Positions 22,656 to 30,864 are shown, counted from the stretch's first letter. The stretch is DNA of 35,854 bases from Kiritimatiellia bacterium (GCA_017540905.1 JAFYAC010000015.1:1-35854); one strand, 5' to 3'. A program made the numbers and translations. The notes: generated by a model not told the origin, from the letters alone.

Positions 22656-23770
22656 GGGTTTGCCATCCTGGTTCCCGGGGTTCCCGCCGCCGGGTCCGTT
22701 CCGCCGCCTCCCAGCACCGTGCCCAAGGCCGCTACCAATGTCTCGTTGTCCGCCGTCGTCAGCGCCCCCATGTGCCCCACGCGGAAAACCGAATCCTTCA
22801 GTTCCCCGCCATTCGGGCAAATCCACAGGCCGTGGTGGTTCTTCAACTCCAGGAAGACATCGTACGCCGAAATGCCGTTCGTGGGATGCAAGGCGGTCAC
22901 GGCGTTGCTCGGGTTTTCGCTGAAGAATTCCAGCGGCAGGCCACGGATGCCGGACCGGAAGTGGGTGGCCAGCCGCGCCGTGCGGCGGATTTCGCTTGCC
23001 GCCCCGCCTGCCGCCGCGATGCTTTCCAGCCGCGCGTGGATTTGCCGCAGGATCCCCACCGCCGGCGTGAACGGGGTCTGCCCCCGCGCTCCGTCCGCCA
23101 GCGCCGCTTTCAAATCCAAGTAGAACGTCTTCGGGCGGTTCCGTTCCACGCGTTCCAACGCCCGCGGGCCCAGGACCAGCACGCTCACCCCCGGCGCACA
23201 GGCCAGCGCCTTCTGGGAACCGGCGATCATCACGTCCGCGCCCAGCGCCGCCATGTCGAACTCGTCGGCCAGGAAGGAACTGATGTTGTCCACCACCAGC
23301 AGCATCCCGTTGCGGCGGCAGAAGTCCGCCAGCGAGTCCATGTCGTACAGCACCCCCGTGCTCGTCTCGTGCTTGTTCACCAGCAGGGCCGTGTAGCCCT
23401 TCCCGTCGAACGGGGCCAGGTCTTCCTGCCGGATCTGCCGCCCCGCCGCCAGCCGGATCGCGTCGTGGGGAATGCCGTGGACTCCGCAAATCCTGCAGAA
23501 GCGGGCCCCGAAGCTGCCCCCGTCCACCACCAGCACCCGGTCCCCTTCCCCCAGCACGTTCAGCACGGCCGCTTCCATCCCCGCCGTCCCGCTTCCCGTC
23601 AGGAAGACGGCCCTCGCCCCCGCTTCCGCCCCGGCGAACTCCAGCACCAGGCGCTCGTTCTCCAGCATCATCGCCGAAAACTCCTCCGTCCGGAAATACG
23701 GAGTCCGCTCGCCTCCGATCGCCAATGTCTCCCCGAACTCCTCCACCGGACCAACCGCGAAATTCTTCAT
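22652..23770 (-). CDS. Class V (AGT/PhnW-like) PLP-dependent aminotransferase
   Basis: The 372-residue fold type I enzyme shows LTGSGTAGMEAAVLN (58-71), DNISS with Asp161 binding the PLP nitrogen, GSQKALACAPG with the Schiff-base Lys187, and KHETSTGV (133-140). It resembles alanine-glyoxylate, serine-pyruvate and 2-aminoethylphosphonate transaminases. Phosphonate synthesis is not supported, because no phosphoenolpyruvate mutase or phosphonopyruvate decarboxylase is nearby. Context suggests amination of a keto-alcohol (free, phosphorylated or CDP-linked). The start at MKNFAVGP follows GAGG by a few bases; an in-frame ATG 10 codons upstream has no ribosome site. Overlaps the fusion gene by ATGA and follows the methyltransferase by 49 bases. 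Confidence 0.87.
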   Translation of the reverse strand: MKNFAVGPVEEFGETLAIGGERTPYFRTEEFSAMMLENERLVLEFAGAEAGARAVFLTGSGTAGMEAAVLNVLGEGDRVLVVDGGSFGARFCRICGVHGIPHDAIRLAAGRQIRQEDLAPFDGKGYTALLVNKHETSTGVLYDMDSLADFCRRNGMLLVVDNISSFLADEFDMAALGADVMIAGSQKALACAPGVSVLVLGPRALERVERNRPKTFYLDLKAALADGARGQTPFTPAVGILRQIHARLESIAAAGGAASEIRRTARLATHFRSGIRGLPLEFFSENPSNAVTALHPTNGISAYDVFLELKNHHGLWICPNGGELKDSVFRVGHMGALTTADNETLVAALGTVLGGGGTDPAAGTPGTRMANP

Positions 23771-23819
23771 CTGCCTCGACCTCTGCTTCCGTTCCGCCAT
23801 TGTGTATCAAAGTCCCGCT

Positions 23820-24554
23820 TCATGCCCTCACCAGATGCCAGTAATATGTGTTCGTTTCCGCCCAAATCCCTTTTTCCTCCGGATACTCCCACCCCTTCCG
23901 CGCGATCCGGAATCCCGGCAGCGCCGAGCGGTAGAATTCCTCGTATTCCGACGGCATCCGGTACACCACGTTGTAATCCGTCTGCAGTTCCTTCGACGGA
24001 AAATCCACCAGCGTCAGCCGCTGCTCCATCGTCGAGACCTTCTCCTTGAAAAACAGGGCCTCCACCGGCAACGCCTCCACGCTTTCGTAGAATTTCCGTG
24101 CTTCGCCGTCGTTCAGATACATCACGCAGCCCGAGCAGATGCCCATCGTGTACCGGCCGCCCACGCGGATGAACTCCATCGGCAGGTCCGTCAGGGTCCC
24201 CACCGCGAAACGGAAGCGCCCATCCCCCTGGAACACGGCCCGCGCCTTCGCGATGAACTCCTCCGCGAAATCGATGCCCGCGTAGCTTTCCACGACATCC
24301 GCCAAAAGCTCCGCCCACCGCCCGTTCCCGCATCCGAACTCGAGTATCCGCTGTTTCTTTCCCTCCGTGCACTCCCTGAACAGCTTGCGGTCCAGGGCAT
24401 TCTTCATGGCCGTGAGGTCCTCGCCGCCGTGGTTTCCCAGCAGGGTACCGGCCGTTCCTACCGCCGTTGCCGCCTGTCTGGCCCAGAACCGTTTCACCGC
24501 CTCTCCGCGGATTGCCACGTTCTTCCCGTATATCCGATGTTCATCCGGCTTCAC
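23820..24554 (-). CDS. Class I SAM-dependent methyltransferase
   Basis: The 244-residue protein has ILEFGCGNGRWAELLADVV (residues 70-88) as SAM motif I, GIDFAEEFIAKAR and GRYTMGICSGCVMYLNDGEA as later motifs. The C-terminal half is rich in aromatic residues (TYYWHLVRA at the end). Because it sits between the FrhB-type gene and the aminotransferase in a coupled operon, it may methylate the amino group or a sugar in the same pathway. The target is inferred. Translation starts at a GTG inside the last codons of the upstream gene, a 14-base overlap. Confidence 0.82.
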   Translation of the reverse strand: MKPDEHRIYGKNVAIRGEAVKRFWARQAATAVGTAGTLLGNHGGEDLTAMKNALDRKLFRECTEGKKQRILEFGCGNGRWAELLADVVESYAGIDFAEEFIAKARAVFQGDGRFRFAVGTLTDLPMEFIRVGGRYTMGICSGCVMYLNDGEARKFYESVEALPVEALFFKEKVSTMEQRLTLVDFPSKELQTDYNVVYRMPSEYEEFYRSALPGFRIARKGWEYPEEKGIWAETNTYYWHLVRA

Positions 24555-25788
24555 CGCTTCTCTCCTCGGCTATTTTCTTTTTCCCGCGCAACCGGTTCCA
24601 GCACCATACCTTCTGGCGGTTGCCCCAGACATACTTGGAAAACAGCAGCCGCGGCCCCGGCTTTTCCGCCCATTTCCGGACAAACGGCCCGAAGGGCAAG
24701 GTGCGCAGGTCCGCCATGCACTCTTCCCGGCGGGGATTGCCGGCGATGGCTCTGCGCATCGGGCCCTGATAGCGCAGGGCCGGTTCCATCGGGAGGAAAT
24801 GCCCGTGCAGAGCGTGTCCGGCCGCCTTGAGGACCTCCAGGCCCTTCCCGGTGTTGCAAAACGCGATGGAGGCCCCTCCGTTGCGGCCGTACAGTTCCGG
24901 GCAATACAGGTGGACGCCCCAGAGGTCGCCCAAGGTGATGTCCGCCAGGCGCTCCGGTGTGGCGAACGGGCATTGATAGCAGGATGGACGCGAAATCAGG
25001 TGCTGGAGCCAGATGGACCAGAACGGATTGAACCAGCGGTCCTGTTTCCAGCCGAAAACGGTTCCATCGGGCTTTTCGAGCGTCGCCTTCATCACTTGGA
25101 AGTCCCAACGGCGCCCGTCCTTGAAGCGGTAGTCGATGGACCGGACCGTTCCCCCCAGGCGGTGTCCGAGCCACTCGGCGAAACCGTGGATGTAGAGCGG
25201 CGAGGGCACCCCCTCGCAGACCACCTCGACGGCCAGCAGGTCCGGCTTGCCGGTTCCGCCCAGAAACGTCTTGAGGCCGGCGATCTGGCATGGCGTTCCG
25301 GAAAAGAGCACCCGCTTGCCGCCGGCAAGCGCGGCGCGGACTTCCCGGTAGCAGCCGCCCATTTCGCTTTGCAGGTATTTGGACTTGCGGAAACGGCCGA
25401 TGCCGCCGGGATGTTCCGCCCCGCAGTGCCGGACCGCAAGGCCATCCGCCACGGCCCCGAAGACCAGTCCCCCGCCGGAGCACCACGCATCGGCCAAGAC
25501 GGAGAAGAAACCGCCCGAAGTGCTTTCCCCGCGGATGGTTCCGTCCAGCGCATAGCCACCGAACGCGGCCAGCGGGGGGGGATTCCGTTTGGGCGGACGA
25601 GAGGCCGGACAAGCCCGCCGGCATTGGCCGCATCCGACGCATTTGGCCCTGTCGACGACCGGATAGCGGAATCCTTCCTCGTCGGCGAGCATCCCGATGG
25701 CTCCGCGGGAACAGGCCTGGACGCAGGCTTCGCATCCGAAACACTGCGCCTTGTCGCCCGTGGCCAGATAGCCGCCTTCTTCTTTCAC
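24541..25788 (-). CDS. FrhB/FdhB-type iron-sulfur protein of polysaccharide loci
   Basis: The 415-residue protein starts with two 4Fe-4S ferredoxin motifs: CFGCEACVQAC (Cys16, 19, 22, 26) and CVGCGQCRRAC (Cys50, 53, 56, 60). It continues with a coenzyme F420 hydrogenase/dehydrogenase beta-subunit domain, seen in VLFSGTPCQIAGLKTFL and CYQCPFATPERLADITLGDLWG. In bacteria without F420, such proteins commonly sit beside polysaccharide pyruvyl transferases in glycan clusters; their reaction is not settled. Redox chemistry on a sugar or nucleotide sugar is the usual guess. The GTG start shares GTGA with the stop of the pyruvyl transferase gene, a coupling that supports joint function. Confidence 0.85.
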   Translation of the reverse strand: MKEEGGYLATGDKAQCFGCEACVQACSRGAIGMLADEEGFRYPVVDRAKCVGCGQCRRACPASRPPKRNPPPLAAFGGYALDGTIRGESTSGGFFSVLADAWCSGGGLVFGAVADGLAVRHCGAEHPGGIGRFRKSKYLQSEMGGCYREVRAALAGGKRVLFSGTPCQIAGLKTFLGGTGKPDLLAVEVVCEGVPSPLYIHGFAEWLGHRLGGTVRSIDYRFKDGRRWDFQVMKATLEKPDGTVFGWKQDRWFNPFWSIWLQHLISRPSCYQCPFATPERLADITLGDLWGVHLYCPELYGRNGGASIAFCNTGKGLEVLKAAGHALHGHFLPMEPALRYQGPMRRAIAGNPRREECMADLRTLPFGPFVRKWAEKPGPRLLFSKYVWGNRQKVWCWNRLRGKKKIAEERSGEAG

Positions 25789-26894
25789 GGCAGCTCCAGT
25801 TCCGCCCGGAGGAAGGTGTACGATTCCTTCCGCGCCGCCGCGATGCGGGCGTGGACCCGCACATAGTCCGGCGGCCCGGCCGGAGGGCGGTCGTCCGAGC
25901 GCAGCAAACACTCCTCCATGCCGAACAGCTCCAGCACCTCGCCGATCTTGGTATCCCCCTGCTCGCGGGAGAAGACGAAGCAGGGACGGGAATACTGGAC
26001 GGCGAAAATCAGGCCGTGGAAGGAATTCGTGACCACGAGCGCGGCGTCGCGCACCAGGGCGAGGAACTCCTCGACGCCCGCGTCGTAGCGCATTTCGTGG
26101 CCCCGCGCCGCGTTGACCGCGCGCAGGGAAATCTCCACGACGGCCAAACCGCGCTCCCGAGCCTCCCGGACGGCGAACGCCTCCATGGCGGGGTTGTAGC
26201 GCCGGGTGTAGAGCAGCAGGTACGGGGCATGGGGCGCGGCGGGCGCGGCGATGGCGTCGTAATCTTCCCGCGACAGCAGCAGCGTCGGGTCCACCACCCG
26301 CGCGCAGGGCACGGCCGTGTGGGCCTTCACGTAGGGCAGCATCTGGCTTTCCCGCAACCCGATGGCCTTGAAGTTGGCCAGCCGGGCATCCAGCACCGGG
26401 TAGTCGGAGGGCGCGAAATGGACGTCGCCGAACGATGCGGCGTAGGCCACGGAGCGGCCCCGCATGCAGGGGTAGTTCGCGTAGTAGCCGTCGTCGAAGC
26501 CCTTGAATTCGTCGATGCAGAAAATCGTGTCCGACCCGCACACGAAGCCGTCCAGGCCTTCCCTCCCGACGCATTCGCAGAAGTTTTCCGACGTGTAGGC
26601 GCCCGCCGACACGTTGCACCGCCCGCGGTAGAAGGCCTCGAATTTCGCGCAATTGACCCGGATGGCCGGCAGGGTCAGTTCGCACATCCGGCGCGACTCT
26701 TCGTCCTGGTCCCACATGTGGGCGAACGGATCGAGAGGCGTCCGCCCCCGCAGGACGTCCGGACAGTAATCCAGCATCACCGGCCGGTGCCCGAGCCGCG
26801 CGATGGCACGCCCCAACGCCCAGCTTTGCAGCGCCGAACCGTAGTTCGTGAAACTGCAATGCATGTTGTAACTGACTGTTCCAAAGGTTCTCAT
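25785..26894 (-). CDS. Polysaccharide pyruvyl transferase family protein
   Basis: The 369-residue protein begins MRTFGTVSYNMHCSFTNYGS; the NYGSALQSWALGRAI segment (17-31) is the family hallmark. Later landmarks are FVCGSDTIFCIDEF, ARVVDPTLLLSREDY and VVTNSFHGLIFAVQYSRPCFVF. Members such as CsaB, WcaK and Pvg1 add pyruvate ketals to sugars from phosphoenolpyruvate, but many homologues have unproven activity. This is the first gene of a five-gene minus-strand operon in which nearly all genes overlap. An ATG five codons upstream (26909) is a possible alternative start, but neither start has a strong ribosome site, and no clear promoter is seen in 26895-27056. Confidence 0.85.
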   Translation of the reverse strand: MRTFGTVSYNMHCSFTNYGSALQSWALGRAIARLGHRPVMLDYCPDVLRGRTPLDPFAHMWDQDEESRRMCELTLPAIRVNCAKFEAFYRGRCNVSAGAYTSENFCECVGREGLDGFVCGSDTIFCIDEFKGFDDGYYANYPCMRGRSVAYAASFGDVHFAPSDYPVLDARLANFKAIGLRESQMLPYVKAHTAVPCARVVDPTLLLSREDYDAIAAPAAPHAPYLLLYTRRYNPAMEAFAVREARERGLAVVEISLRAVNAARGHEMRYDAGVEEFLALVRDAALVVTNSFHGLIFAVQYSRPCFVFSREQGDTKIGEVLELFGMEECLLRSDDRPPAGPPDYVRVHARIAAARKESYTFLRAELELP

Positions 26895-27056
26895 GTCGTG
26901 GAAACCCATTCCCGGAAACCCACCCCCGCGCAGTTTGTGGGGGGGCCGTCGTTTGAGCCTGCCCAACGCTAAGCACGGGCAGGGAAAACGCAAGGCAAAA
27001 AATGCACACAGCGGAGATGCGCCCTTGCACGCCCCTGGCTGGCGGCTGGATGTCCC

Positions 27057-27085
27057 TTGACGCCTGGCAAGCCCGTTGCCACAAT
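27057..27085 (+). promoter_or_regulatory. Candidate promoter of ybaK
   Basis: TTGACG (27057-27062), 17-base spacer, CACAAT (27080-27085). The expected start point is within about four bases of the ATG at 27096. Confidence 0.5.
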
Positions 27086-27095
27086 GGGCGCATCC

Positions 27096-27584
27096 ATGCC
27101 AAAGCATCCCGCCCCAGCAAAAAAGACCAATGCCCTGCGCGAAGTCGAAGCCGCCGGACTGCCCCACCGCTTCATTCCCTTCGAATGCCCGGAGGCCATT
27201 TCCGGCACCGAAGTCGCCGCGCGGCTCGGCGAAGATCCCGACCATGTGTTCAAGACGCTCGTGGCCCGGGGGCGCTCCGGCGAGCACCTCGTGTTCATGA
27301 TTCCCGTCGCCAGCAACCTCGATCTCAAGAAGGCCGCCGCCGCCGCGGGCGAAAAATCCGTCGAAATGGTCAAGTTGCGCGACCTTTTCCCCCTTACCGG
27401 CTACGTCCACGGAGGGTGCTCGCCCATCGGCATGAAAACACCCTTCCGCACCTTCATCGACGAAACCGCCCAACTCCACGACACGATCCTCTTCTCCGCC
27501 GGACGCATCGGCGCCCAGCTCGAAATGCGCCCATCCGACCTGGCCGCCCTCGTCCCCCTCGTCTTCGCCGACATCGCCGGATAG
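27096..27584 (+). CDS. ybaK: YbaK/EbsC-type Cys-tRNA(Pro) deacylase
   Basis: The 162-residue protein is typical in length for YbaK. Residues 33-60 (EAISGTEVAARLGEDPDHVFKTLVAR) hold the conserved lysine (Lys53) of the editing site. Segments LKKAAAAAGEKSVEMV and GYVHGGCSPIGMKTPFRTFID also match. YbaK removes cysteine mischarged on tRNA-Pro in the cytosol. The ATG at 27096 was preferred; ATGs at 27084 and 27057 are in frame, but the first lies within the -10 box and the second in the -35. There is no ribosome site, fitting a leaderless message. It is divergent from the pyruvyl transferase operon. Confidence 0.92.
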   Translation: MPKHPAPAKKTNALREVEAAGLPHRFIPFECPEAISGTEVAARLGEDPDHVFKTLVARGRSGEHLVFMIPVASNLDLKKAAAAAGEKSVEMVKLRDLFPLTGYVHGGCSPIGMKTPFRTFIDETAQLHDTILFSAGRIGAQLEMRPSDLAALVPLVFADIAG

Positions 27585-27630
27585 GGCGGCATGCGTTTTG
27601 GGGGGCTTTCCAGACGCTTCCCAAGCACCC

Positions 27631-27805
27631 GGTCGCGCGGAAGCGCGATCCTCCCGGGGCTCTCCGTGGGGAGGGCTGCGCTTTGTCGCGGCCGCGCGAA
27701 CGGGGTGGTTCTGGCACTGTACCTGATGCGCCCTGTGGAGACACGGCCTGGACAAAGCCGGGCCCTCCCAGGATACGGCTGCACTTTTTCTTTATTTGCG
27801 GTAGA
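27631..27805. repeat. REP-A inverted pair, copy 3, with extra arm and T-rich tail
   Basis: A degenerate arm (27631-27660) precedes the pair at 27669-27769, whose arms are GGGAGGGCTGCGCTTTGTCG and the reverse complement of GGGAGGGCCCGGCTTTGTCC. The downstream GGATACGGCTGCACTTTTTC matches the tail of the copy at 6992-7130. Confidence 0.7.
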
Positions 27806-27844
27806 GCGGTTCAAGAAATCGTGTATCCGTTCCAGAGCAGGAAA

Positions 27845-28147
27845 ACTCCGATTTGTCCGATGCCTCCGCTAACGCTCCGGCGATGCGTTCCTATCGCTTC
27901 TTCAACTGCACTTCAATGTGCGCAGCGAAGTATTTTTCCGATTCCGGGAAGCAAAGTGATGGAAAACTCCTTGCAAGATTGCGCAAATGATCCACGGGAC
28001 GGAATGGGAAAAATGTCCATCGCGCGGGCAGCGACGGAGGTCCCGGGCAAGGGACGTCCGTCGCTGCCCGCGTTGTTGGGATGCCATTGGACCAGTCAGT
28101 GGGATGCATCGCCGGAGCGTTAGCGAAGGCATCGGACAAATCGGAGT
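27845..28147. repeat. 303-bp element bounded by 42-bp inverted repeats
   Basis: The arms 27845-27886 and 28106-28147 are complementary at 41 of 42 positions (outer ends ACTCCGATTTGTCC, inner ends GGCGATGC). The 219-base interior encodes no convincing protein and contains the strong hairpin listed separately. No clear target duplication was found at its borders. It may be a MITE or a structured RNA gene. Confidence 0.7.
28023..28072. other. Strong hairpin inside the inverted-repeat element
   Basis: CGCGGGCAGCGACGGA (28023-28038) pairs perfectly over 16 bp with 28057-28072. GTCCC/GGGAC extends the stem inside after a small bulge, leaving a six-base loop. No T-tract follows on either strand. 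Confidence 0.7.
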
Positions 28148-28260
28148 TCCTCCATCTTGGCATGGCCATACCTTTCCCGAAACCGCGCCAAGGGGCTGCT
28201 CCCTGCCCTCCGTGTCCCAGGGAGTTCCGGTGAAACGCGCATGAGGCGCCAGGACGCGGC

Positions 28261-28282
28261 GGGCCGCCCGCTTGGGCGGCCC
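28261..28282. other. Hairpin after the PAP2-like gene
   Basis: GGGCCGCC and GGCGGCCC pair around a six-base loop, 11 bases past the stop of the minus-strand gene at 28294. No T-run follows, so terminator function is uncertain. The remaining 28148-28260 holds nothing recognisable. Confidence 0.5.
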
Positions 28283-28293
28283 GGGAGCATGAC

Positions 28294-28794
28294 CTACCCC
28301 GCAACCGCCGTCCCACCCGCGCCGGCCAGCCACTCCGCGGCCCAGTCGCCGAGGAGCCAGTGCACCCCGAGCGCCACGGCGATTCCCAGCAGGAAGCCCA
28401 TGATGACTTCGAAGCGCGTATGCCCCAGGAACTCCACCAGCTTCTCCGGGGAGAACTTGTGGTTGCGGTAGAAGTCTTCCGCCATCTGGTTCAGCAACCG
28501 CGCCTGCCGCCCCGCCGCGTAGCGGACGCTCTGGGCGTCCACCATGATGAGCGCCATCAGCCCGGCCGCCACCGTGAACCCAGCCGAGTGGAACCCCCAG
28601 GTCATTCCGATGGACAGCGCACCGGCCGCCGAAGCCGCCGTGTGCGAGCTGGGCATCCCGCCCAGGCGGAGCAGGAAGCCGTAGTCGAACTTGCGTTCGC
28701 GCACTGCAAAAATGGCCAGCTTGATCAGCTGGGCCGCTATCCACGCGGCGATGCTGGCGATGAGCGCCAGGTTGTGGACCAGTTGGTAAATCAT
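28294..28794 (-). CDS. Divergent PAP2 (DUF212/YuiD-like) membrane protein
   Basis: The 166-residue protein has four to five hydrophobic helices and the family signature LRLGGMPSSHTAA (residues 42-54). MVDAQSVRYAAGRQARLLNQM and LVEFLGHTRFEVIMGFLLG follow. The divergent PAP2 group keeps the PSSHT phosphatase-like motif; it probably binds or hydrolyses a lipid phosphate, though activity is not established for the family. It is well conserved across bacteria and plants. The start fits the family length and it stands alone between repeats and the Smr gene. Confidence 0.88.
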   Translation of the reverse strand: MIYQLVHNLALIASIAAWIAAQLIKLAIFAVRERKFDYGFLLRLGGMPSSHTAASAAGALSIGMTWGFHSAGFTVAAGLMALIMVDAQSVRYAAGRQARLLNQMAEDFYRNHKFSPEKLVEFLGHTRFEVIMGFLLGIAVALGVHWLLGDWAAEWLAGAGGTAVAG

Positions 28795-28859
28795 GCGCCT
28801 CCTCTACCACAACCTCCCCCACCCCGCAATCCCGCTTTTTCGGTCGTTCCCGGCCCCTC

Positions 28860-29318
28860 TCACAGCTCCACGAACGTGATGCCCGGATTGTGCCGGTCCT
28901 GGCGCTCGGTGGAGGTCAGCTCCGGGAAGCGCCGGATGAGGGCGCGGCCCTCGGGCTCGGTGTGGCTGTAGCGGTCGCCGGGGAGCACGGAGCGGAAGCG
29001 CCCGCCGTCCAGCTGGCCGGCGAGCCAGCGGCGCACCGCCGGGCGGATCTTGCCCCCGCCGCCGCTGGTGGAGCCCCATCCGTGGATGACGCGCACCAGC
29101 CCGGCGCCGTTGGCTTCGGCGGCGCCCAGACGGGCTTTCAGCCGCGCGAGGGCCTCGTCCACGGTCGGCAGGCCGTCCTCGACGTTGATGTTCGCGATGG
29201 GCGAAAGGGAAAAACCCGCCGCGCGGCGCACGCTCCCGGCCGGCTGCGGCGACTCGCAGTAGGGGCAGACGGAGGAAATGGCGGCGATGTCCTCGCCGCA
29301 CACCGGACACGTCTTCAT
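28860..29318 (-). CDS. Zinc-ribbon/Smr-domain protein
   Basis: The 152-residue protein opens with a zinc ribbon (MKTCPVCGED and CPYC: Cys4, 7, 18, 21). After a linker it has a small Smr-type (MutS2 C-terminal) domain recognisable from TVDEALARLKARL and VRVIHGWGSTSGGGGKIR, the HGxGxG nucleic-acid-binding loop. Smr domains nick or bind nucleic acids and, in MutS2, act in ribosome rescue or recombination; a stand-alone zinc-ribbon version has no assigned job. The start codon shares one base with the stop of the MATE gene (TGATG). The protein is cytosolic. Confidence 0.8.
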   Translation of the reverse strand: MKTCPVCGEDIAAISSVCPYCESPQPAGSVRRAAGFSLSPIANINVEDGLPTVDEALARLKARLGAAEANGAGLVRVIHGWGSTSGGGGKIRPAVRRWLAGQLDGGRFRSVLPGDRYSHTEPEGRALIRRFPELTSTERQDRHNPGITFVEL

Positions 29319-30739
29319 CACGGCACCGTCCCCGCGGCCGCGGCGCTGGCCATCGCGGTTTCCGCCTCCAGGCGCCGGAAAATCCGCACCTCGCGCCGCA
29401 CGAAGGCGACCGACACGAGGAACGTCAGCACGTCCGACATCGGCGCCGACAGGTACACCGAATCCAGCGGGCTCAGCGACCCGAACAGCACCGGCAGCAC
29501 CCGCGGGCACACCAGCAAAAACGGGATGAAGAACACCAGCTGCCGCGCCAGCGACAGGAAGAACGCGTGCCACGGCTTGCCGATGCTCTGGAACAGCATC
29601 CCCGACATCATGCAGAAGCCGATCACCGGGAACGCCAGCGTGAACATCCGCAGCGCCCGGTCCCCCATCGGCACCAGTGGCGACGAGGCGTCGACGAACA
29701 TCCGCATCACCGCGCCCGGCGCGAACCGGCCGACGCACCAGCCCGCGACCATGAGCCCCGTGACCACCCACGTCGCCTGCCGGAAGAACGAGAGCACGCG
29801 CCCGTAGAGCCGCGCCCCGTAGTTGTAGCCCATCAGCGGCGCGACGCCCTGGCCGATGCCCATCGCGGTCATGAACACGATCCCCATGAACGACGCCAGG
29901 ATGCCCATCACCGCCAGCGCGTTGTCCCCGCCGTAGCGCTGGAGCCCGCGGTTGAGGATGACGTTGAGCAGGCTGTTGCACATGTTCATGGCGAAGGGCG
30001 TGATGCCCAGCACCAGGAACGGCCCCACCACGCGCCGCCAGTCCAGCGCCAGACACGACCGCCGAATCCGGATGTGCGCCGCCGGCCGCAGGAAGTAGAG
30101 GAAGCACCACAGGAACGAGCACCCCTGCGCGATGACCGTCGCCCACGCCGCGCCGGCCACGCCCCAGCCGAAGTACAGGATGAACAGCGCATCCAGCGCC
30201 GTGTTCACCAGCGCGCCGATGAGCATCGCGACCATCGACCCCACCGGATGCCCGTCCGACCGCAGGAAATGCGACAGCCCGTGCCCCGTCGTGCTCAGCG
30301 CGGACCCGCCCAGCACGACCATGGCGTACGTCCGCGCGGGCGGCAGCAGCGCCTCGCTGCACCCCATCAGCCGCAACAGCGGGTCCAGGCACCAGATTGC
30401 CGCGACTGCCGCCGCCGCCGGGAACGCGAACAGCAGCACGAACGCGTTCCCCAGGATCCGCTCCGCCAACTCCTTGCGGCCCTCGCCCATCTTGATGGAA
30501 AAGAGCGTGTTCGAGCCGATGCCGACGAGCGTCGAGAACGACACCATGACCATCATCAGCGGAAAACTGACCGTGATGGCGGCAATGCCCAGCTCGCCCG
30601 CGCCGTGGCCGACGAACATGCGGTCGACGATGTTGTAGAGCGAATTGACGACCATCCCGATGACGCACGGCAACGAGAACCGCAACAGCAGTCGGAACGG
30701 CCGGTCGGTTCCCATCTGGTCCGTGCTGTCGCGCGGCAT
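29318..30739 (-). CDS. MATE-family efflux transporter
   Basis: The 473-residue protein has twelve hydrophobic helices in two similar halves. The MepA/DinF-like features include LLRFSLPCVIGMVVNSLYNI, VDRMFVGHGAGELGIAAITVSFP and GIGQGVAPLMGYNYGAR. Members export cationic drugs or metabolites in exchange for Na+ or H+. The ATG at 30739 was chosen over an upstream ATG because GGGAGAG lies six bases before it. It is coupled (TGATG) to the zinc-ribbon/Smr gene. The substrate cannot be told. Confidence 0.9.
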   Translation of the reverse strand: MPRDSTDQMGTDRPFRLLLRFSLPCVIGMVVNSLYNIVDRMFVGHGAGELGIAAITVSFPLMMVMVSFSTLVGIGSNTLFSIKMGEGRKELAERILGNAFVLLFAFPAAAAVAAIWCLDPLLRLMGCSEALLPPARTYAMVVLGGSALSTTGHGLSHFLRSDGHPVGSMVAMLIGALVNTALDALFILYFGWGVAGAAWATVIAQGCSFLWCFLYFLRPAAHIRIRRSCLALDWRRVVGPFLVLGITPFAMNMCNSLLNVILNRGLQRYGGDNALAVMGILASFMGIVFMTAMGIGQGVAPLMGYNYGARLYGRVLSFFRQATWVVTGLMVAGWCVGRFAPGAVMRMFVDASSPLVPMGDRALRMFTLAFPVIGFCMMSGMLFQSIGKPWHAFFLSLARQLVFFIPFLLVCPRVLPVLFGSLSPLDSVYLSAPMSDVLTFLVSVAFVRREVRIFRRLEAETAMASAAAAGTVP

Positions 30740-30864
30740 CTTGTTCTCTCCCGATTTCATCATCGCTCCACCCTACTCCCCGCCCCACGCCTTTGGCGAG
30801 CAATAAAGGTTTCGCGGCAGGAGCGCGGGCCGTGGAAGCTTGCCTTGCACTTTCGGATTTCTCC

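Noticed and set aside
22652-23770. Aminotransferase as part of a phosphonate (2-aminoethylphosphonate) pathway
   Set aside because: No phosphoenolpyruvate mutase or phosphonopyruvate decarboxylase is present; the similarity to PhnW is shared by the whole class V group.
24541-25788. True coenzyme F420 hydrogenase subunit
   Set aside because: No F420 biosynthesis or hydrogenase genes are nearby; the family name covers many glycan-cluster proteins.
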